From assembly GCA_964621525.1 (NCBI GenBank), contig CAZUMS010000017.1, forward strand, positions 1-64,000: a DNA stretch of 64,000 nucleotides. The letters run 5' to 3'. Position numbers and translations under genes: made by a program. Origin of the DNA: CAZMGV01 sp964621525 [NCBI: uncultured bacterium]. Its GTDB lineage: Bacteria > JAGRBM01. Below the pieces are notes generated by a model. The model saw only the letters and a list, made by a program, of their open reading frames with translations. It did no database searches and had not been told where the DNA came from. Below, in pieces: positions 8,308-18,187 of this stretch. The first letter of the stretch is position 1; each line of letters begins with the position of its first letter.

Positions 8308-9672
8308 GTGACTCTCCGTATCGGCCAGTCCACAGACTACCGGCTCATCGCCCGTGCCGGCATCGGCGGCATGGCGGAGCTGTTCCTTGCCGAACAGGAA
8401 ACGGGCTCCCTGAGGCGGCGCGTTGCCCTGAAGCGGCTCCTGCCCTCGCTCGCCCGGGATCCGGTTCACCGCAGGATGTTTCTCGAGGAAGCCCGCGTGG
8501 TGTCGCGCCTCCGGCATCCGGCGATTCCCGCCATCTTCGGCCTTCTGGATGAACTGGATCCGCCCGCCATCGCCATGGAGTGGATCGACGGCGTGTCCCT
8601 CCGCGAGCTCGAGCAGCGGGCGGCTTCGGGGGCGGCGGTGCCGTTCACCCCGGCCGAAGTCCGCGAGCTGTTGCAGGCGTTGCTGGATGTGCTCGGATAT
8701 CTCGCGGAATTCCGGGACGAAGAGGGGCGCCCATGCCCGCTCTACCACCGCGATCTCGCGCCCGAGAACATCCTGATCGGCAGCGACGGCCGCGTGCGGC
8801 TCGTGGATTTCGGCATCGCCAAGAGCGGCGATTCCCGGCTTGCGACGGAGACGGGAGTCCTTAAGGGCCGTCTCGCCTATCTGCCGCCCGAGACCGCCCG
8901 GGGAGAGCCGTTCGGCCCGACCGGGGACCTCTACAGCCTTGCCCTGATCGCCGTCGAAGCCCTCACGGGCCGCCTGCCGTTCGAGAGTTCCGGAGACGTG
9001 CTGGCGCTGCTCCGTTCCCGCCGGGACCCGCCGGAACTTCCGGTGGATTTCCCCGCCCGGCGGCTGTTCCTGGAAGTCCTGTCGGCAGAACCTTCAGAGC
9101 GCCCCCAGACCCCGGCCGAATTTCTCCGGCGGCTGGATGCGGAGTGGCCTCAGGGTGAGGGCGGAACTGCGGCGCTGAAAAGCCGGGTGCGGGATGTTCC
9201 CGCCGCGAACGCGGAACCGGGGGATGTATCGCTATACTGGGGCGAACCGACGCCGGTGCTTTCTCCGGCTGCTCCAGAGCGTTCCCGGCCTTCACGGCTT
9301 CGGCGGATCGGAAGCAAGGCTCTGGTGGCGCTGACCGTCGCGGTTGCCGCCATCTTTACCTGGACCTACGAAAACCGGGCTCGTAAATCCGTGGAAACTG
9401 TCGCACTGGTGCCGGAGCGGGTGCCAGCTCCGGCACCTGCCGCACTGCCCCCTGGGTCGGTCCGGGTGATTCCTCCGGTGAGCGGCGAACTGGTGATCGC
9501 CGGAGTGTCGAAGGGGCTCGTCTCCGGCGAGACGGTTCATGAACTTCCGTCCGGCTACCATACGCTTGAGCTCCGCGCGCCGCCGGACCGGTTCTACCGC
9601 GCCGATATTTTCCTAAAGCCCGGTGAACGGTTTGACTGGAAGCCGGGAGACAGTCCGGCCTGGAGCGAATAG
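8308..9672 (+). CDS. Ser/Thr protein kinase with transmembrane helix and PEGA-like domain
   Basis: A 454-residue Hanks-type kinase. Visible motifs are the glycine loop AGIGGMAELFLAE, VALKRL with the ATP Lys, the catalytic loop HRDLAPENILI (the usual Lys after HRDL is Ala), VDFGIAKS as the DFG motif, and LPPE in place of APE. Residues about 330-352 form one membrane helix after a basic stretch. The outer C-terminal part (PGSVRVIPPVSGELVIAGV and YHTLELRAP) looks like a PEGA domain, common in myxobacterial and related kinases. GTG at 8308 has GGAG nine bases upstream. The PP2C gene just before it is the likely antagonist. Confidence 0.9.
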   Translation: MTLRIGQSTDYRLIARAGIGGMAELFLAEQETGSLRRRVALKRLLPSLARDPVHRRMFLEEARVVSRLRHPAIPAIFGLLDELDPPAIAMEWIDGVSLRELEQRAASGAAVPFTPAEVRELLQALLDVLGYLAEFRDEEGRPCPLYHRDLAPENILIGSDGRVRLVDFGIAKSGDSRLATETGVLKGRLAYLPPETARGEPFGPTGDLYSLALIAVEALTGRLPFESSGDVLALLRSRRDPPELPVDFPARRLFLEVLSAEPSERPQTPAEFLRRLDAEWPQGEGGTAALKSRVRDVPAANAEPGDVSLYWGEPTPVLSPAAPERSRPSRLRRIGSKALVALTVAVAAIFTWTYENRARKSVETVALVPERVPAPAPAALPPGSVRVIPPVSGELVIAGVSKGLVSGETVHELPSGYHTLELRAPPDRFYRADIFLKPGERFDWKPGDSPAWSE

Positions 9673-9683
9673 GAGAGTTCAGG

Positions 9684-10004
9684 ATGGCGGAACTCAGGAT
9701 CGTTCTGTCGACAGTGGGTTCGGAGGCGGATGCCGGACGTGTCGCCGCCGTTCTCGTGGAAGAGAAGCTGGCTGCGTGCGTGAATGTGCTGCCGGTGACG
9801 TTCTCCGTCTACCGCTGGAAGGACAGGGTCGAGAAGGAACCGGAGTATCTCCTCGTCATCAAGACTCCGGCTGACCGTGCCGGGGCGCTGAAAGCGCGGC
9901 TCAAGGCGGTTCACCCGTACGAATCTCCAGAGATCGTCGAACTCCGGACGGAGAATGTGGAGCAGGCATATCTGGACTGGGCGGTTGCCTCCACACGTAA
10001 CTGA
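9684..10004 (+). CDS. cutA: divalent-cation tolerance protein CutA
   Basis: A 106-residue ferredoxin-like, trimeric protein of the CutA family, linked to copper tolerance in E. coli though its exact role is unsettled. Family landmarks are the ACVNVLPVTFSVYRWKD segment, then EYLLVIKTPADR and HPYESPEIVEL. The ATG at 9684 follows AGGAGAG by six bases. It lies 11 bases after the kinase gene and may be cotranscribed with it. Confidence 0.93.
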   Translation: MAELRIVLSTVGSEADAGRVAAVLVEEKLAACVNVLPVTFSVYRWKDRVEKEPEYLLVIKTPADRAGALKARLKAVHPYESPEIVELRTENVEQAYLDWAVASTRN

Positions 10005-10077
10005 CGGTTTCTCCACAGGTTATCCGCACCGGACGTTTATTAATCCCCAGAAGGTTTGTGACAGTTCCGGATTTTCA

Positions 10078-10106
10078 TTGACCCGGCGGGCCGGACTCTT
10101 TATATC
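10078..10106 (+). promoter_or_regulatory. promoter of the pyr operon
   Basis: TTGACC (10078-10083), a 17-base spacer and TATATC (10101-10106) form a good sigma-70-type promoter. It stands directly before the PyrR-type leader, so the transcript would start near 10113 and include the whole attenuator. Confidence 0.6.
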
Positions 10107-10121
10107 TCGTTCCGGTTGAAT

Positions 10122-10152
10122 CCTTTAACGCGGTCCAGAGAGGCCGGGAAGG
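10122..10152 (+). promoter_or_regulatory. PyrR RNA-binding loop (anti-antiterminator)
   Basis: The leader contains TCCAGAGAGGC (10134-10144), the conserved hexaloop and flank of PyrR binding loops in Bacillus pyr mRNA. The surrounding bases fold as expected: CCTT (10122-10125) with AAGG (10149-10152) as the lower stem, a purine-containing bulge, and CGG (10131-10133) with CCG (10144-10146) as the upper stem. GCCGGG at 10143-10148 is also complementary to CCCGGC at 10190-10195, the 5' arm of the terminator. The loop and the antiterminator are thus mutually exclusive. UMP-bound PyrR should stabilise this loop and allow termination. Confidence 0.8.
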
Positions 10153-10164
10153 TTCGAACAACAG

Positions 10165-10251
10165 ATGAGTGAAACCGCGATTGCTGTGACCCGGCTGCCT
10201 GCGCATGCCGGATTTTTTTTGGCCCGCAGCGGCCGGGGAGGGTGCCGGTGA
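10165..10251 (+). CDS. possible 28-residue leader peptide
   Basis: An ATG at 10165 opens a 28-codon frame that runs through the attenuator hairpin and stops at TGA 10249-10251, overlapping the pyrR GTG at 10248. If translated, ribosomes would cover the terminator and couple to pyrR. There is no clear ribosome site and no pyrimidine-rich message in the codons, so chance is quite possible. Confidence 0.2.
   Translation: MSETAIAVTRLPAHAGFFLARSGRGGCR
10190..10220 (+). terminator. intrinsic attenuator in the pyr leader
   Basis: CCGGC (10191-10195) pairs with GCCGG (10207-10211), with TGC/GCA extending the stem over a bulged T. Eight T residues (10213-10220) follow. It stands 27 bases before the pyrR start, in the position of a regulated terminator. 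Confidence 0.75.
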
Positions 10252-10805
10252 GCGAAAAGCGGACCCTGCTCCTCGATGAGGCGGGCATCAAGCGGGCGCT
10301 CACGCGTATCGCCCACGAGATCCTCGAACAGGGCGAGGACATCCGGTCCCTCGCCTTTATCGGTATCCGCACCCGTGGCGTGTACCTGGCCCGCCGCCTC
10401 TCGAAACTCATTGCCGAGATCAAGGCGATCCCCGATTCCGTGCCGGTGGGCGAGCTCGACATCACCCTCTACCGGGACGACCTCGACACGCGCAGCGACC
10501 GCCGCGTGCTTCAGGCGACCAAAGTGGACTTCGACGTCTCGGGCCACCGGATCGTGCTCGTGGACGACGTGCTCTATACCGGACGCACCATCCGGGCCGC
10601 ACTCGACGCCATTACCGACCTTGGCCGCCCGCACAAGATCGAACTGGCGGTACTCGTGGACCGGGGCCACCGGGAGCTGCCGATCCGCCCCGACTACGTG
10701 GGCAGGAACCAGCCGACCCGCAAGGACGAAAAGGTGCGACTGTCGCTGAAGGAAGGCGAAGGGGTGGATCAGCTCGACCTTGTCAGCCAGGAGGCCGGGT
10801 CATGA
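10248..10805 (+). CDS. pyrR: bifunctional pyr operon regulator / uracil phosphoribosyltransferase PyrR
   Basis: A 185-residue type I phosphoribosyltransferase. VLVDDVLYTGRTIRAAL is the PRPP loop; AFIGIRTRGVYLARRL near residue 40 and the GRNQPTRKDEKV tail segment are typical of PyrR. The protein binds the pyr leader RNA when loaded with UMP or UTP and may also make UMP from uracil. GTG at 10248 is preferred because GGGGAGG ends five bases upstream; an earlier GTG at 10242 would overlap that site. It is the first gene of the operon and overlaps pyrB by four bases. Confidence 0.93.
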   Translation: MSEKRTLLLDEAGIKRALTRIAHEILEQGEDIRSLAFIGIRTRGVYLARRLSKLIAEIKAIPDSVPVGELDITLYRDDLDTRSDRRVLQATKVDFDVSGHRIVLVDDVLYTGRTIRAALDAITDLGRPHKIELAVLVDRGHRELPIRPDYVGRNQPTRKDEKVRLSLKEGEGVDQLDLVSQEAGS

Positions 10806-11755
10806 AGGGCTTCCAGCGCAAGGACCTCGTCTCGATCGACAGCCTGTCGAAGGACGAGATCCTGATGATCCTCGACACGGCGGACTCGATGAAGCAGATC
10901 CTGCGCCGTGACCGCAAGAAGGTTCCGCCGCTCCAGGGCAAGACCGCCGTCATGCTATTCATCGAGGCCTCGACCCGCACGCGCACGAGTTTCGAGCTCG
11001 CCGCCAAACGGCTCTCGGCCGACACGATTTCGCTGACACCGGACGCCTCCTCGCTCACCAAGGGCGAGACGCTGTTCGACACGGTGAAGAACCTCGAGGC
11101 CATGCAGGTGGACTACGTGGTGCTCCGGCACCCCCAGTCCGGTGCTGCCGAACGGCTTGCGAAACAGGTGGACGCGAGCGTGGTGAATGCCGGCGACGGC
11201 TGGCACGAACATCCGACGCAGGCGCTGCTCGACCTCATGACGATCCGTGAGCGGTTCCAGAAGTTCGAAGGCCTGAACGTCCTCATTGTCGGCGATATCG
11301 CCCACTCGCGGGTGGCGCGGTCCAACATTTACGGCCTGAACAAGCTCGGCGCGAAGGTCATGGTCGCCGGACCCGGCACGCTGATTCCGCCGGGACTCGC
11401 CGGGGACAGCGAGTATCCGGTCGAGGTGTACAACCGGCTCGAGGACGCCCTTCCGAAGGCGGACGTGGTCATGATGCTCCGGATTCAGCTGGAACGGATC
11501 GGGCAATCGCTCTTCCCCTCCGAAGGTGAATATGCCCGGTTCTTCGGCCTGACCGCCGCCCGGCTCAAGCTGGCGAAGAGTCATGCCATCGTCATGCACC
11601 CCGGCCCCGTGAACCGCGGCCTTGAGATCGCCTCTGACGTCGTGGACGGCTCGAGCTCGGTGATCCTGCCGCAGGTGGAAAACGGCGTCGCGACCCGCAT
11701 GGCCGTCCTGTATCTTCTGAACCGCAGTCCCGAAGCGGTCCGGGGGGAGGCCTGA
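10802..11755 (+). CDS. pyrB: aspartate carbamoyltransferase catalytic subunit
   Basis: A 317-residue enzyme joining carbamoyl phosphate to aspartate, the committed step of pyrimidine synthesis. The carbamoyl-phosphate loop STRTRTSFELAAKRL and the HPTQALLDLMTI motif are intact, as are the Lys of the SLTKGETL loop and the HPGPVNRG near the end. Start ATG lies in an ATGA overlap with pyrR, preceded by AGGAGG. No pyrI regulatory-chain gene is nearby. Next to it lies a dihydroorotase, as in class A complexes. Confidence 0.97.
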   Translation: MKGFQRKDLVSIDSLSKDEILMILDTADSMKQILRRDRKKVPPLQGKTAVMLFIEASTRTRTSFELAAKRLSADTISLTPDASSLTKGETLFDTVKNLEAMQVDYVVLRHPQSGAAERLAKQVDASVVNAGDGWHEHPTQALLDLMTIRERFQKFEGLNVLIVGDIAHSRVARSNIYGLNKLGAKVMVAGPGTLIPPGLAGDSEYPVEVYNRLEDALPKADVVMMLRIQLERIGQSLFPSEGEYARFFGLTAARLKLAKSHAIVMHPGPVNRGLEIASDVVDGSSSVILPQVENGVATRMAVLYLLNRSPEAVRGEA

Positions 11756-11757
11756 GC

Positions 11758-13035
11758 ATGAAGAATCTTCATCTCAAGAACCTCCGCCTGCTGGACCCCT
11801 CCCGCCGCTTCGACGGCCCGGCCGAGATCCTCGTCGAGAACGGCCGCGTACGTGAAGTTGTGGAAGGCCGGACGGCCGGGACTCCGGAAGGCTTCGAGAC
11901 GGCCGACCTCGGCGGCCTCTGTGCCGCCCCCGCGTTCGTGGATGTCCACGTCCATTTCCGCGATCCGGGGCAGACCTACAAGGAAGATATCGAGAGCGGA
12001 TCGAAGGCCGCCGCCGCGGGCGGTTTCGGCACGGTCTGCTGCATGGCGAACACGCGGCCGGTGAACGACAGCGTCAGCATCACGCGGTATATCCAGGACC
12101 GCGCCCGGCTCGTGGACCTCGTGAACGTGCGGCCCATTGGCGCCGTGACCGTGGGCCTCGAGGGCAAGAAGCTCGCCGAGATCGGTTCCATGGTCGCCGC
12201 CGGCGCCGTGGCGATCTCCGACGACGGCCGCTGCGTCATGGATGCCGCCCTGTTTCGCCGGGCCCTGGAATACGCCCGTGGGTTCGGCATCCCCGTCATC
12301 ACACACGCCGAGGACGAATGCCTCTGCGGCGAGGGCTCCATGAACGAAGGGGCGCTATCGACGCGCCTTGGAGTCCGGGGCCGCCCCGCCGCGGGCGAGA
12401 ACGTGATGACCTACCGGGACACGAAACTGGCGGAACTGACCGGTGCGCGGCTCCATGTCGCCCATGTGACGACGGCGCAGGCGGTGAAAATCATCCGCGA
12501 GGCCAGGGACCGGGGCGTCGCCGTGACCGCCGAGACGACGCCGCACAACCTGGTTCTCGATGAGCGGGCGGTGATCGGGTACAACACGAACGCCAAGATG
12601 AACCCTCCGCTAAGGACGCTGCTCGACCAGGCCGCGCTCCGCGAGGCGGTCCGGGACGGCACCATCGACTGCATCGCCACGGACCACGCGCCCCACTCGC
12701 GCGACGAGAAAGCCCGGGACTTCGACCTCGCCCCGCCGGGGGTGATCGGTCTCGAGACGGCGTTTCCGGTGGTCATGAAGCTGGTGCACGGGGGAGAGAT
12801 CACGCTGCTCCGCGCCGTGGAACTGCTCACGTCGGGTCCCGCGAAGGCGCTCGGCCTGGACTGCGGCACGCTGAAACCCGGCGCGGCCGCCGATATCGTC
12901 GTGTTCGATCCCGGCGAGGAATACCGGATCGACGCCAAAACCTTCCAGTCGAAGAGCCGTAACTGCCCGTTCGACGGATGGGATGTGAAGGGCAGGGTGA
13001 AGGCCCTGTACCGGGAAGGACGCAAAGTATGGTAG
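11758..13035 (+). CDS. pyrC: dihydroorotase
   Basis: A 425-residue cyclic amidohydrolase that closes carbamoyl-aspartate to dihydroorotate. Metal ligands are seen in [10 protein letters not shown] (residues about 61-70) and in [20 protein letters not shown] and [10 protein letters not shown] are further family blocks. Length and layout match the type I/III PyrC of PyrB-associated dihydroorotases. It begins two bases after pyrB and overlaps the carA start by seven bases, so translation is coupled. Confidence 0.96.
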   Translation: MKNLHLKNLRLLDPSRRFDGPAEILVENGRVREVVEGRTAGTPEGFETADLGGLCAAPAFVDVHVHFRDPGQTYKEDIESGSKAAAAGGFGTVCCMANTRPVNDSVSITRYIQDRARLVDLVNVRPIGAVTVGLEGKKLAEIGSMVAAGAVAISDDGRCVMDAALFRRALEYARGFGIPVITHAEDECLCGEGSMNEGALSTRLGVRGRPAAGENVMTYRDTKLAELTGARLHVAHVTTAQAVKIIREARDRGVAVTAETTPHNLVLDERAVIGYNTNAKMNPPLRTLLDQAALREAVRDGTIDCIATDHAPHSRDEKARDFDLAPPGVIGLETAFPVVMKLVHGGEITLLRAVELLTSGPAKALGLDCGTLKPGAAADIVVFDPGEEYRIDAKTFQSKSRNCPFDGWDVKGRVKALYREGRKVW

Positions 13036-14159
13036 CCGCCAGACGGGGCTCCGCTTATCTCGCGCTTGCCGACGGAACCTTCTTCGAAGGTGAGAGCTTC
13101 GGCGCCACCGGCGAGGCCTACGGCGAGGTCGTGTTCAACACGTCGCTGTCGGGTTATCAGGAAATCCTCACCGATCCGTCCTACAAGGGACAGATCATCA
13201 CCATGACCTGTCCGGAAATCGGCAACGTCGGCGTGAACCCCGAGGATATGGAGTCGGAGAAGATCCAGTGCGAGGGGTTCGTGGTGCGCGAGTATCTCGA
13301 GCAGCCGTCGAATTTCCGCGCCAAACAGACGCTCGGAAAATTCCTCGAGGAAGCCGGTGTCGTCGGCATCAGCGGCATCGACACCCGCTCTCTCGTCAAG
13401 CACATCCGTACCGTGGGTGCCCAGATGGGCGTGATCTCGACGACGGATTCAAACCGGGAATCGCTCGCGGCGAAGGCGAAGGCTGCGCCGGGACTCGTGG
13501 GCCGCGATCTCGTGAAGGAAGTGACCTGCCGTTCGAAGTACGAGTGGAACGAGGGGACCTGGGTGCGCGGCGCCGGGTTCGCCCGGCCGAAGACCGATTT
13601 CCACGTCGTCGCCTTCGATTTCGGCATCAAACGGAACATCCTGCGGGGGCTTGTCAATTCCGGAATGCGCGTGACGGTGGTGCCCGCCACGGCGCAGGCC
13701 TCCGAAGTGATGGGGATGAAGCCGGACGGGGTGTTCCTCTCGAACGGCCCCGGCGACCCGGAAGCCGTGCCCTACGCCTACGAGACGGCCAGCTCGCTCA
13801 TGGGCAAGGTCCCGATCTTCGGCATCTGCCTCGGACACCAGATGCTGGCGCTCGCGGCGGGCGGCGAAACCTACAAGCTCAAGTTCGGCCATCGCGGCGG
13901 CAACCAGCCCGTCATGGACCTCTCCACCCGCAAGGTGGAGATCACTTCGCAGAACCACGGTTTTGCCGTGCGGGAGGAGTCGGTCCTCAAGAAGGGATTC
14001 AAGGTGTCGCACATCAATCTCAACGACCGGACGGTGGAAGGCCTCGAGCACACCTCGCTGCCCGTCTTCTGCGTCCAGTACCATCCGGAGGCATCGCCGG
14101 GACCGCACGACGCGAACTACCTGTTCGGGCGGTTCCGCAAGCTGATCGAACGCCAGTGA
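13029..14159 (+). CDS. carA: carbamoyl-phosphate synthase small (glutaminase) subunit
   Basis: A 376-residue class I glutamine amidotransferase that releases ammonia from glutamine for CarB. The N-terminal CPSase domain has [16 protein letters not shown]; the nucleophile Cys267 sits in [12 protein letters not shown]; His and Glu are in [11 protein letters not shown] at 13029 has AAGGA upstream inside the end of pyrC; an earlier in-frame ATG at 12978 would lie deep within pyrC. The stop overlaps the next gene's GTG. Confidence 0.96.
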   Translation: MVAARRGSAYLALADGTFFEGESFGATGEAYGEVVFNTSLSGYQEILTDPSYKGQIITMTCPEIGNVGVNPEDMESEKIQCEGFVVREYLEQPSNFRAKQTLGKFLEEAGVVGISGIDTRSLVKHIRTVGAQMGVISTTDSNRESLAAKAKAAPGLVGRDLVKEVTCRSKYEWNEGTWVRGAGFARPKTDFHVVAFDFGIKRNILRGLVNSGMRVTVVPATAQASEVMGMKPDGVFLSNGPGDPEAVPYAYETASSLMGKVPIFGICLGHQMLALAAGGETYKLKFGHRGGNQPVMDLSTRKVEITSQNHGFAVREESVLKKGFKVSHINLNDRTVEGLEHTSLPVFCVQYHPEASPGPHDANYLFGRFRKLIERQ

Positions 14160-14830
14160 GCGCGGAAGAATTCCAGAAGGCCCAGGAGCAGCTCGCGGCG
14201 CTGCTGGCCGACCGGCTCGGTGCCGGGCGCATGGCCGGGGCTCGCCGGGAGTTCGGCCAGCGGATCGGCGACATGCACGACGACGAGTTCGGCTATGAGC
14301 AGTGGATGAATCTCTGCCTCGAGGACCTGATCTTCTTTGTGCGCGACGCCGATGGCCGGACCGAATACGAGAAGCTGCTCGTGAGCGCTCCCGCCGACGC
14401 TGCCTGGAGGGGCATTGCGAACCTCCGCCGCTCGGTGTTCCGGATCCGCAAGGTGAAGGACGGCACCGTGGAGCTGGAAGACCTCTGGGAGGACGTGAAA
14501 CTGAAGCTCGCCCAGGCTGATGTGCCCCGGCTCGAGAAGGACGAGGTGATCCAGGCGATCCTCGCCGACTGGAACGGCGCCACCCGGATGATGAACGGCG
14601 TGCTCGTTCACCTGCCCGACACGCGGGATCATGTCCTCGACACGGTGAAAAAATACAGGAAGCGCGAAGTCAGGCTGGCGAAGAAGGAAAAACGCCGTGA
14701 CGGCCTCGACTGGAACCGGTTCGAACCCCTCCGGACCGAACTCGAGAAGGTCTGGGTACGGGCGGCGCGCTTCCGCAAGCTGTCGCCGGACCTGATTTAC
14801 CGCGAAGGACTCGCAAAGCTCGTTGCCTGA
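14156..14830 (+). CDS. hypothetical protein inside the pyr operon
   Basis: A 224-residue, highly charged, mostly helical protein that I do not recognise. GTG at 14156 overlaps the carA stop (GTGA), so it is translationally coupled to carA, and carB follows after 20 bases. Trp and Arg/Lys-rich helices are visible, for example [12 protein letters not shown] and [19 protein letters not shown] near residues 160-180. No Cys cluster, signal peptide, membrane segment or known catalytic motif is seen. The place between the two subunits of one enzyme suggests a role with carbamoyl-phosphate synthase or a lineage-specific passenger gene. Coding is supported by codon-position GC bias like that of its neighbours. 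Confidence 0.75.
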   Translation: MSAEEFQKAQEQLAALLADRLGAGRMAGARREFGQRIGDMHDDEFGYEQWMNLCLEDLIFFVRDADGRTEYEKLLVSAPADAAWRGIANLRRSVFRIRKVKDGTVELEDLWEDVKLKLAQADVPRLEKDEVIQAILADWNGATRMMNGVLVHLPDTRDHVLDTVKKYRKREVRLAKKEKRRDGLDWNRFEPLRTELEKVWVRAARFRKLSPDLIYREGLAKLVA

Positions 14831-14850
14831 AGATTCTGGAGAGTAGCCCC

Positions 14851-17800
14851 ATGCCCAAGCGCACCGACATCAAGAAGATCATGCTCATCGGCTCCGGCCC
14901 CATCGTCATCGGGCAGGCCTGCGAATTCGACTATTCGGGCACGCAGGCCTGCAAGGCGCTGAAGGAGGAGGGCTACGAGGTCATCCTCGTGAACTCCAAC
15001 CCGGCGACGATCATGACGGACCCGAATCTCGCCGACCGGACCTACATCGAGCCGATCACTCCCGACATTGTCGAGCAGATCATCGCCAGGGAGCGCCCCG
15101 ATGCGCTGCTCCCCACCGTGGGCGGCCAGACAGCGCTGAATACCGCTGTCGCCGTGGCCAAGCGCGGCGTGCTCGAGAAGTACAACTGCCAGCTCATCGG
15201 CGCGAACCTGAAGGCCATCGAGACGGCCGAGGACCGCCAGCTTTTCAAGGACGCCATGCTCCGGATCGGCCTCGACCTGCCCAAGAGCTTCGTCGTCCAC
15301 ACGATCGACGAGGGCCTGAAGGCCGCCGCCGAGATCGGTTTTCCCATCATCCTGCGCCCCGCCTTCACGCTGGGCGGCACGGGCGGCGGCATCGCCTATA
15401 ACGAGACCGAGTACCGCGAGAAGCTGGCGACGGCGCTCCGCATGTCGCCGGTCTCGGAGACCCTCGTGGAAGAGAGCGTGCTCGGCTGGAAGGAATACGA
15501 GCTCGAGGTGATGCGCGACACGAAGGACAACGTCGTCATCATCTGCTCCATCGAGAATCTGGACCCCATGGGCGTCCACACGGGCGACTCGATCACCATC
15601 GCCCCGGCCCAGACGCTCACCGACAAGGAATACCAGATCATGCGAGATGCCTCCCTCGCCATCATCCGCGAGGTGGGCGTCGACACGGGCGGTTCCAACG
15701 TGCAGTTCGGCCAGTGTCCGAAAACCGGCCGGCTCGTTGTCGTGGAGATGAATCCCCGCGTTTCGCGTTCCTCGGCGCTGGCGTCCAAGGCGACGGGTTT
15801 CCCCATCGCCAAGATCGCGGCGAAACTCGCCGTGGGCTACACGCTGGACGAGATCCCCAACGACATCACGAAGGTGACGCCGGCCTCGTTCGAACCCACG
15901 ATCGACTACGTGGTGACGAAGGTTCCGCGTTTCACCTTCGAGAAGTTCCCGGCCGCCGACGCCACGCTGAACACGCAGATGAAGTCCGTAGGTGAGGTCA
16001 TGGCCATCGGGCGCACCTTCAAGGAAAGCCTCCAGAAGGCGCTCCGCTCGCTCGAGATCGACCGGTACGGATTCGAGGTCCCGAGCGGGGCCCTGAACCG
16101 GGCGATCCTCGAGGAAAAGCTCCGGGTGCCGGGCGCCGACCGGCTCTGGTACATTGCCGAGGCCATGCGGCAGGGGCTTTCCGAGGCTGATGTCTTCAAC
16201 CTGACAAAGATCGACCCGTGGTTCCTGCGGAACATCCGCGAGATCGTGGATGCTGAGAAAGAACTCTCCTCCGGCGACGCGCCGAAGGGAGCCGGGCTCC
16301 GGCGCCTCAAGCGGCTCGGTTTCTCCGACCGCCGGATCGCCAAGCTCACCGGCCAGACGGAGGCCCAGGTGCGGGAAGCACGCCATGCCGCTGGTATCCG
16401 GCCGGTTTACAAGCGGGTGGACACCTGTGCCGCCGAGTTCGAGGCGAAGACGCCGTACATGTATTCGACCTACGAACAGGAGTGCGAGTCGCAGCCCACG
16501 GGGAAGAAGAAGATCATGATCCTGGGCGGCGGGCCGAACCGGATCGGGCAGGGCATCGAGTTCGACTACTGCTGCGTCCACGCCGCCATGGCGCTCCGCG
16601 AGGACGGCTTCGAGACGATCATGGTGAACTGCAACCCGGAGACGGTCTCGACCGATTACGACACGTCGGACCGCCTCTATTTCGAGCCCCTCACGCTGGA
16701 AGACGTTCTCGAGATCGTGAACGTCGAGAAACCCTGGGGCGTCATCGTGCAGTTCGGCGGCCAGACGCCGCTGAAGCTGTCCGTGCCGCTCTGGAAGCTC
16801 GGCGTGCCGATCATCGGTTCCTCGCCGGAAGTGATCGACATCGCCGAGGACCGCGAGAAATTCGCCGCCCTCATGGAGCGGCTCAAGATCCGCCAGCCCC
16901 CGAACGGCACGGCCCGGAGCGCCGAGGAGGCCCTTCAGGCGGCAAAAAGGATCGGCTACCCGGTGGTCGTTCGGCCGTCGTACGTGCTCGGCGGCCGGGC
17001 CATGGAGATCTGCCACGAACCGTCGGCGCTGCTCTCCTACATGGAACGGGCCGTGATCGCTTCGCCGGACCACCCGGTGCTGATCGACCGCTTTCTGAAC
17101 AGTGCCACTGAAGTGGACGTGGATTGCCTCTGCGACAGCAAGGAAGCGCTCATCTGCGGCGTGATGGAGCATATCGAGGAAGCGGGTGTGCACTCGGGCG
17201 ATTCTGCGTGCTCAATCCCGCCGATGTACCTCGACCCGAAGATCGTCGAAGAGATCAAGCGTCTCACCCGGCTCATCGCCCTGGAACTCGGCGTCGTCGG
17301 ACTGATGAATGTCCAGTGGGCCGTGCAGGGCAGCGACATCTACATCCTCGAAGTGAACCCGCGGGCTTCCAGAACGGTGCCCTTCGTTGCCAAGGCGACG
17401 GGGATCCCCTGGGCGAAGATGGGTGCCCGGGTAATGTCGGGGAAGACAATCCGGGAACTGGGCCTGAAGGAGATCGCCGATTTCGGGCACGTGTCGGTGA
17501 AGGAGTCGGTGTTCCCGTTCATCAAGTTCCCGGGCGTCGACACGATGCTCGGGCCGGAAATGAAGTCCACCGGGGAGGTCATGGGTATCGACCAGGACTT
17601 CGGCCATGCCTTCTGGAAGGGCCAGGTGGCGGCCGGTACCTTGCTGCCTTCCAAGGGAGCCGCCTTCATCAGTGTCCGGGATTCGGACAAGGACAAGGCA
17701 CTGGAGGCCGCCCGGGGGCTTCATGAAGCCGGTTTCAGGCTGGTCGGAACCAGGGGCACGGCGGAGTTCTTCAAGGCGGGCGGGGTGCCCTGCGAAACCG

Positions 17801-18060
17801 TCAACAAGGTGGCCCAGGGCAGCCCCCATATCGTGGACAGGCTCGAAAAGGGCGAAATTGCGCTCGTCATTAATACCAGTTCAGGGGGCCAGTCGATCGC
17901 AGATTCCTATTCCATTCGGCGCACCGCTTTGGTGTATAATGTCCCCTACGCGACGACGATGGCGGCAGCTTCCGCGATGGTGACAGCCATCCGGGCGCTC
18001 CGGCAGTCGCCGGTAGCTGTCAAGTCGCTACAGGAATACCACCCGAGAGCCCGTACCTGA
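14851..18060 (+). CDS. carB: carbamoyl-phosphate synthase large subunit
   Basis: A 1069-residue enzyme making carbamoyl phosphate from bicarbonate, ammonia and two ATP. The two homologous halves are plain: first [17 protein letters not shown] and [13 protein letters not shown], second [17 protein letters not shown] and [11 protein letters not shown]. Both ATP-grasp domains are complete ([18 protein letters not shown] in the second). The C-terminal MGS-like domain ([27 protein letters not shown]) binds allosteric effectors such as UMP in homologues. GGAGAG precedes the ATG. It is the last gene of the operon and is followed by a terminator. Confidence 0.98.
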   Translation: MPKRTDIKKIMLIGSGPIVIGQACEFDYSGTQACKALKEEGYEVILVNSNPATIMTDPNLADRTYIEPITPDIVEQIIARERPDALLPTVGGQTALNTAVAVAKRGVLEKYNCQLIGANLKAIETAEDRQLFKDAMLRIGLDLPKSFVVHTIDEGLKAAAEIGFPIILRPAFTLGGTGGGIAYNETEYREKLATALRMSPVSETLVEESVLGWKEYELEVMRDTKDNVVIICSIENLDPMGVHTGDSITIAPAQTLTDKEYQIMRDASLAIIREVGVDTGGSNVQFGQCPKTGRLVVVEMNPRVSRSSALASKATGFPIAKIAAKLAVGYTLDEIPNDITKVTPASFEPTIDYVVTKVPRFTFEKFPAADATLNTQMKSVGEVMAIGRTFKESLQKALRSLEIDRYGFEVPSGALNRAILEEKLRVPGADRLWYIAEAMRQGLSEADVFNLTKIDPWFLRNIREIVDAEKELSSGDAPKGAGLRRLKRLGFSDRRIAKLTGQTEAQVREARHAAGIRPVYKRVDTCAAEFEAKTPYMYSTYEQECESQPTGKKKIMILGGGPNRIGQGIEFDYCCVHAAMALREDGFETIMVNCNPETVSTDYDTSDRLYFEPLTLEDVLEIVNVEKPWGVIVQFGGQTPLKLSVPLWKLGVPIIGSSPEVIDIAEDREKFAALMERLKIRQPPNGTARSAEEALQAAKRIGYPVVVRPSYVLGGRAMEICHEPSALLSYMERAVIASPDHPVLIDRFLNSATEVDVDCLCDSKEALICGVMEHIEEAGVHSGDSACSIPPMYLDPKIVEEIKRLTRLIALELGVVGLMNVQWAVQGSDIYILEVNPRASRTVPFVAKATGIPWAKMGARVMSGKTIRELGLKEIADFGHVSVKESVFPFIKFPGVDTMLGPEMKSTGEVMGIDQDFGHAFWKGQVAAGTLLPSKGAAFISVRDSDKDKALEAARGLHEAGFRLVGTRGTAEFFKAGGVPCETVNKVAQGSPHIVDRLEKGEIALVINTSSGGQSIADSYSIRRTALVYNVPYATTMAAASAMVTAIRALRQSPVAVKSLQEYHPRART

Positions 18061-18102
18061 CCGGCTCCCCGGAAGCCTCCGTTCCCGCCGCCCTCAGGAC
18101 AG

Positions 18103-18126
18103 CGGGACGGGGTGCTCCCGTTTTTT
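18103..18126 (+). terminator. terminator of the pyr operon
   Basis: CGGGA (18103-18107) and TCCCG (18116-18120) form a short GC-rich stem with an 8-base loop, followed by six T (18121-18126). It lies about 45 bases after carB and before greA. Confidence 0.6.
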
Positions 18127-18187
18127 GCGATGGTACGGCGCGGGTGGTGTGTGGTTCGGTCCGGCCTGGCCGGAGGGAAGAAATGCT

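Noticed and set aside
10020-10028. TTATCCGCA, one mismatch from a DnaA box
   Set aside because: Single copy with no cluster, AT-rich region or origin genes nearby.
14797-17193. Long open frame of about 800 codons on the minus strand inside carB
   Set aside because: It lies wholly opposite a certain gene, has no family motifs and reflects GC-rich codon bias.
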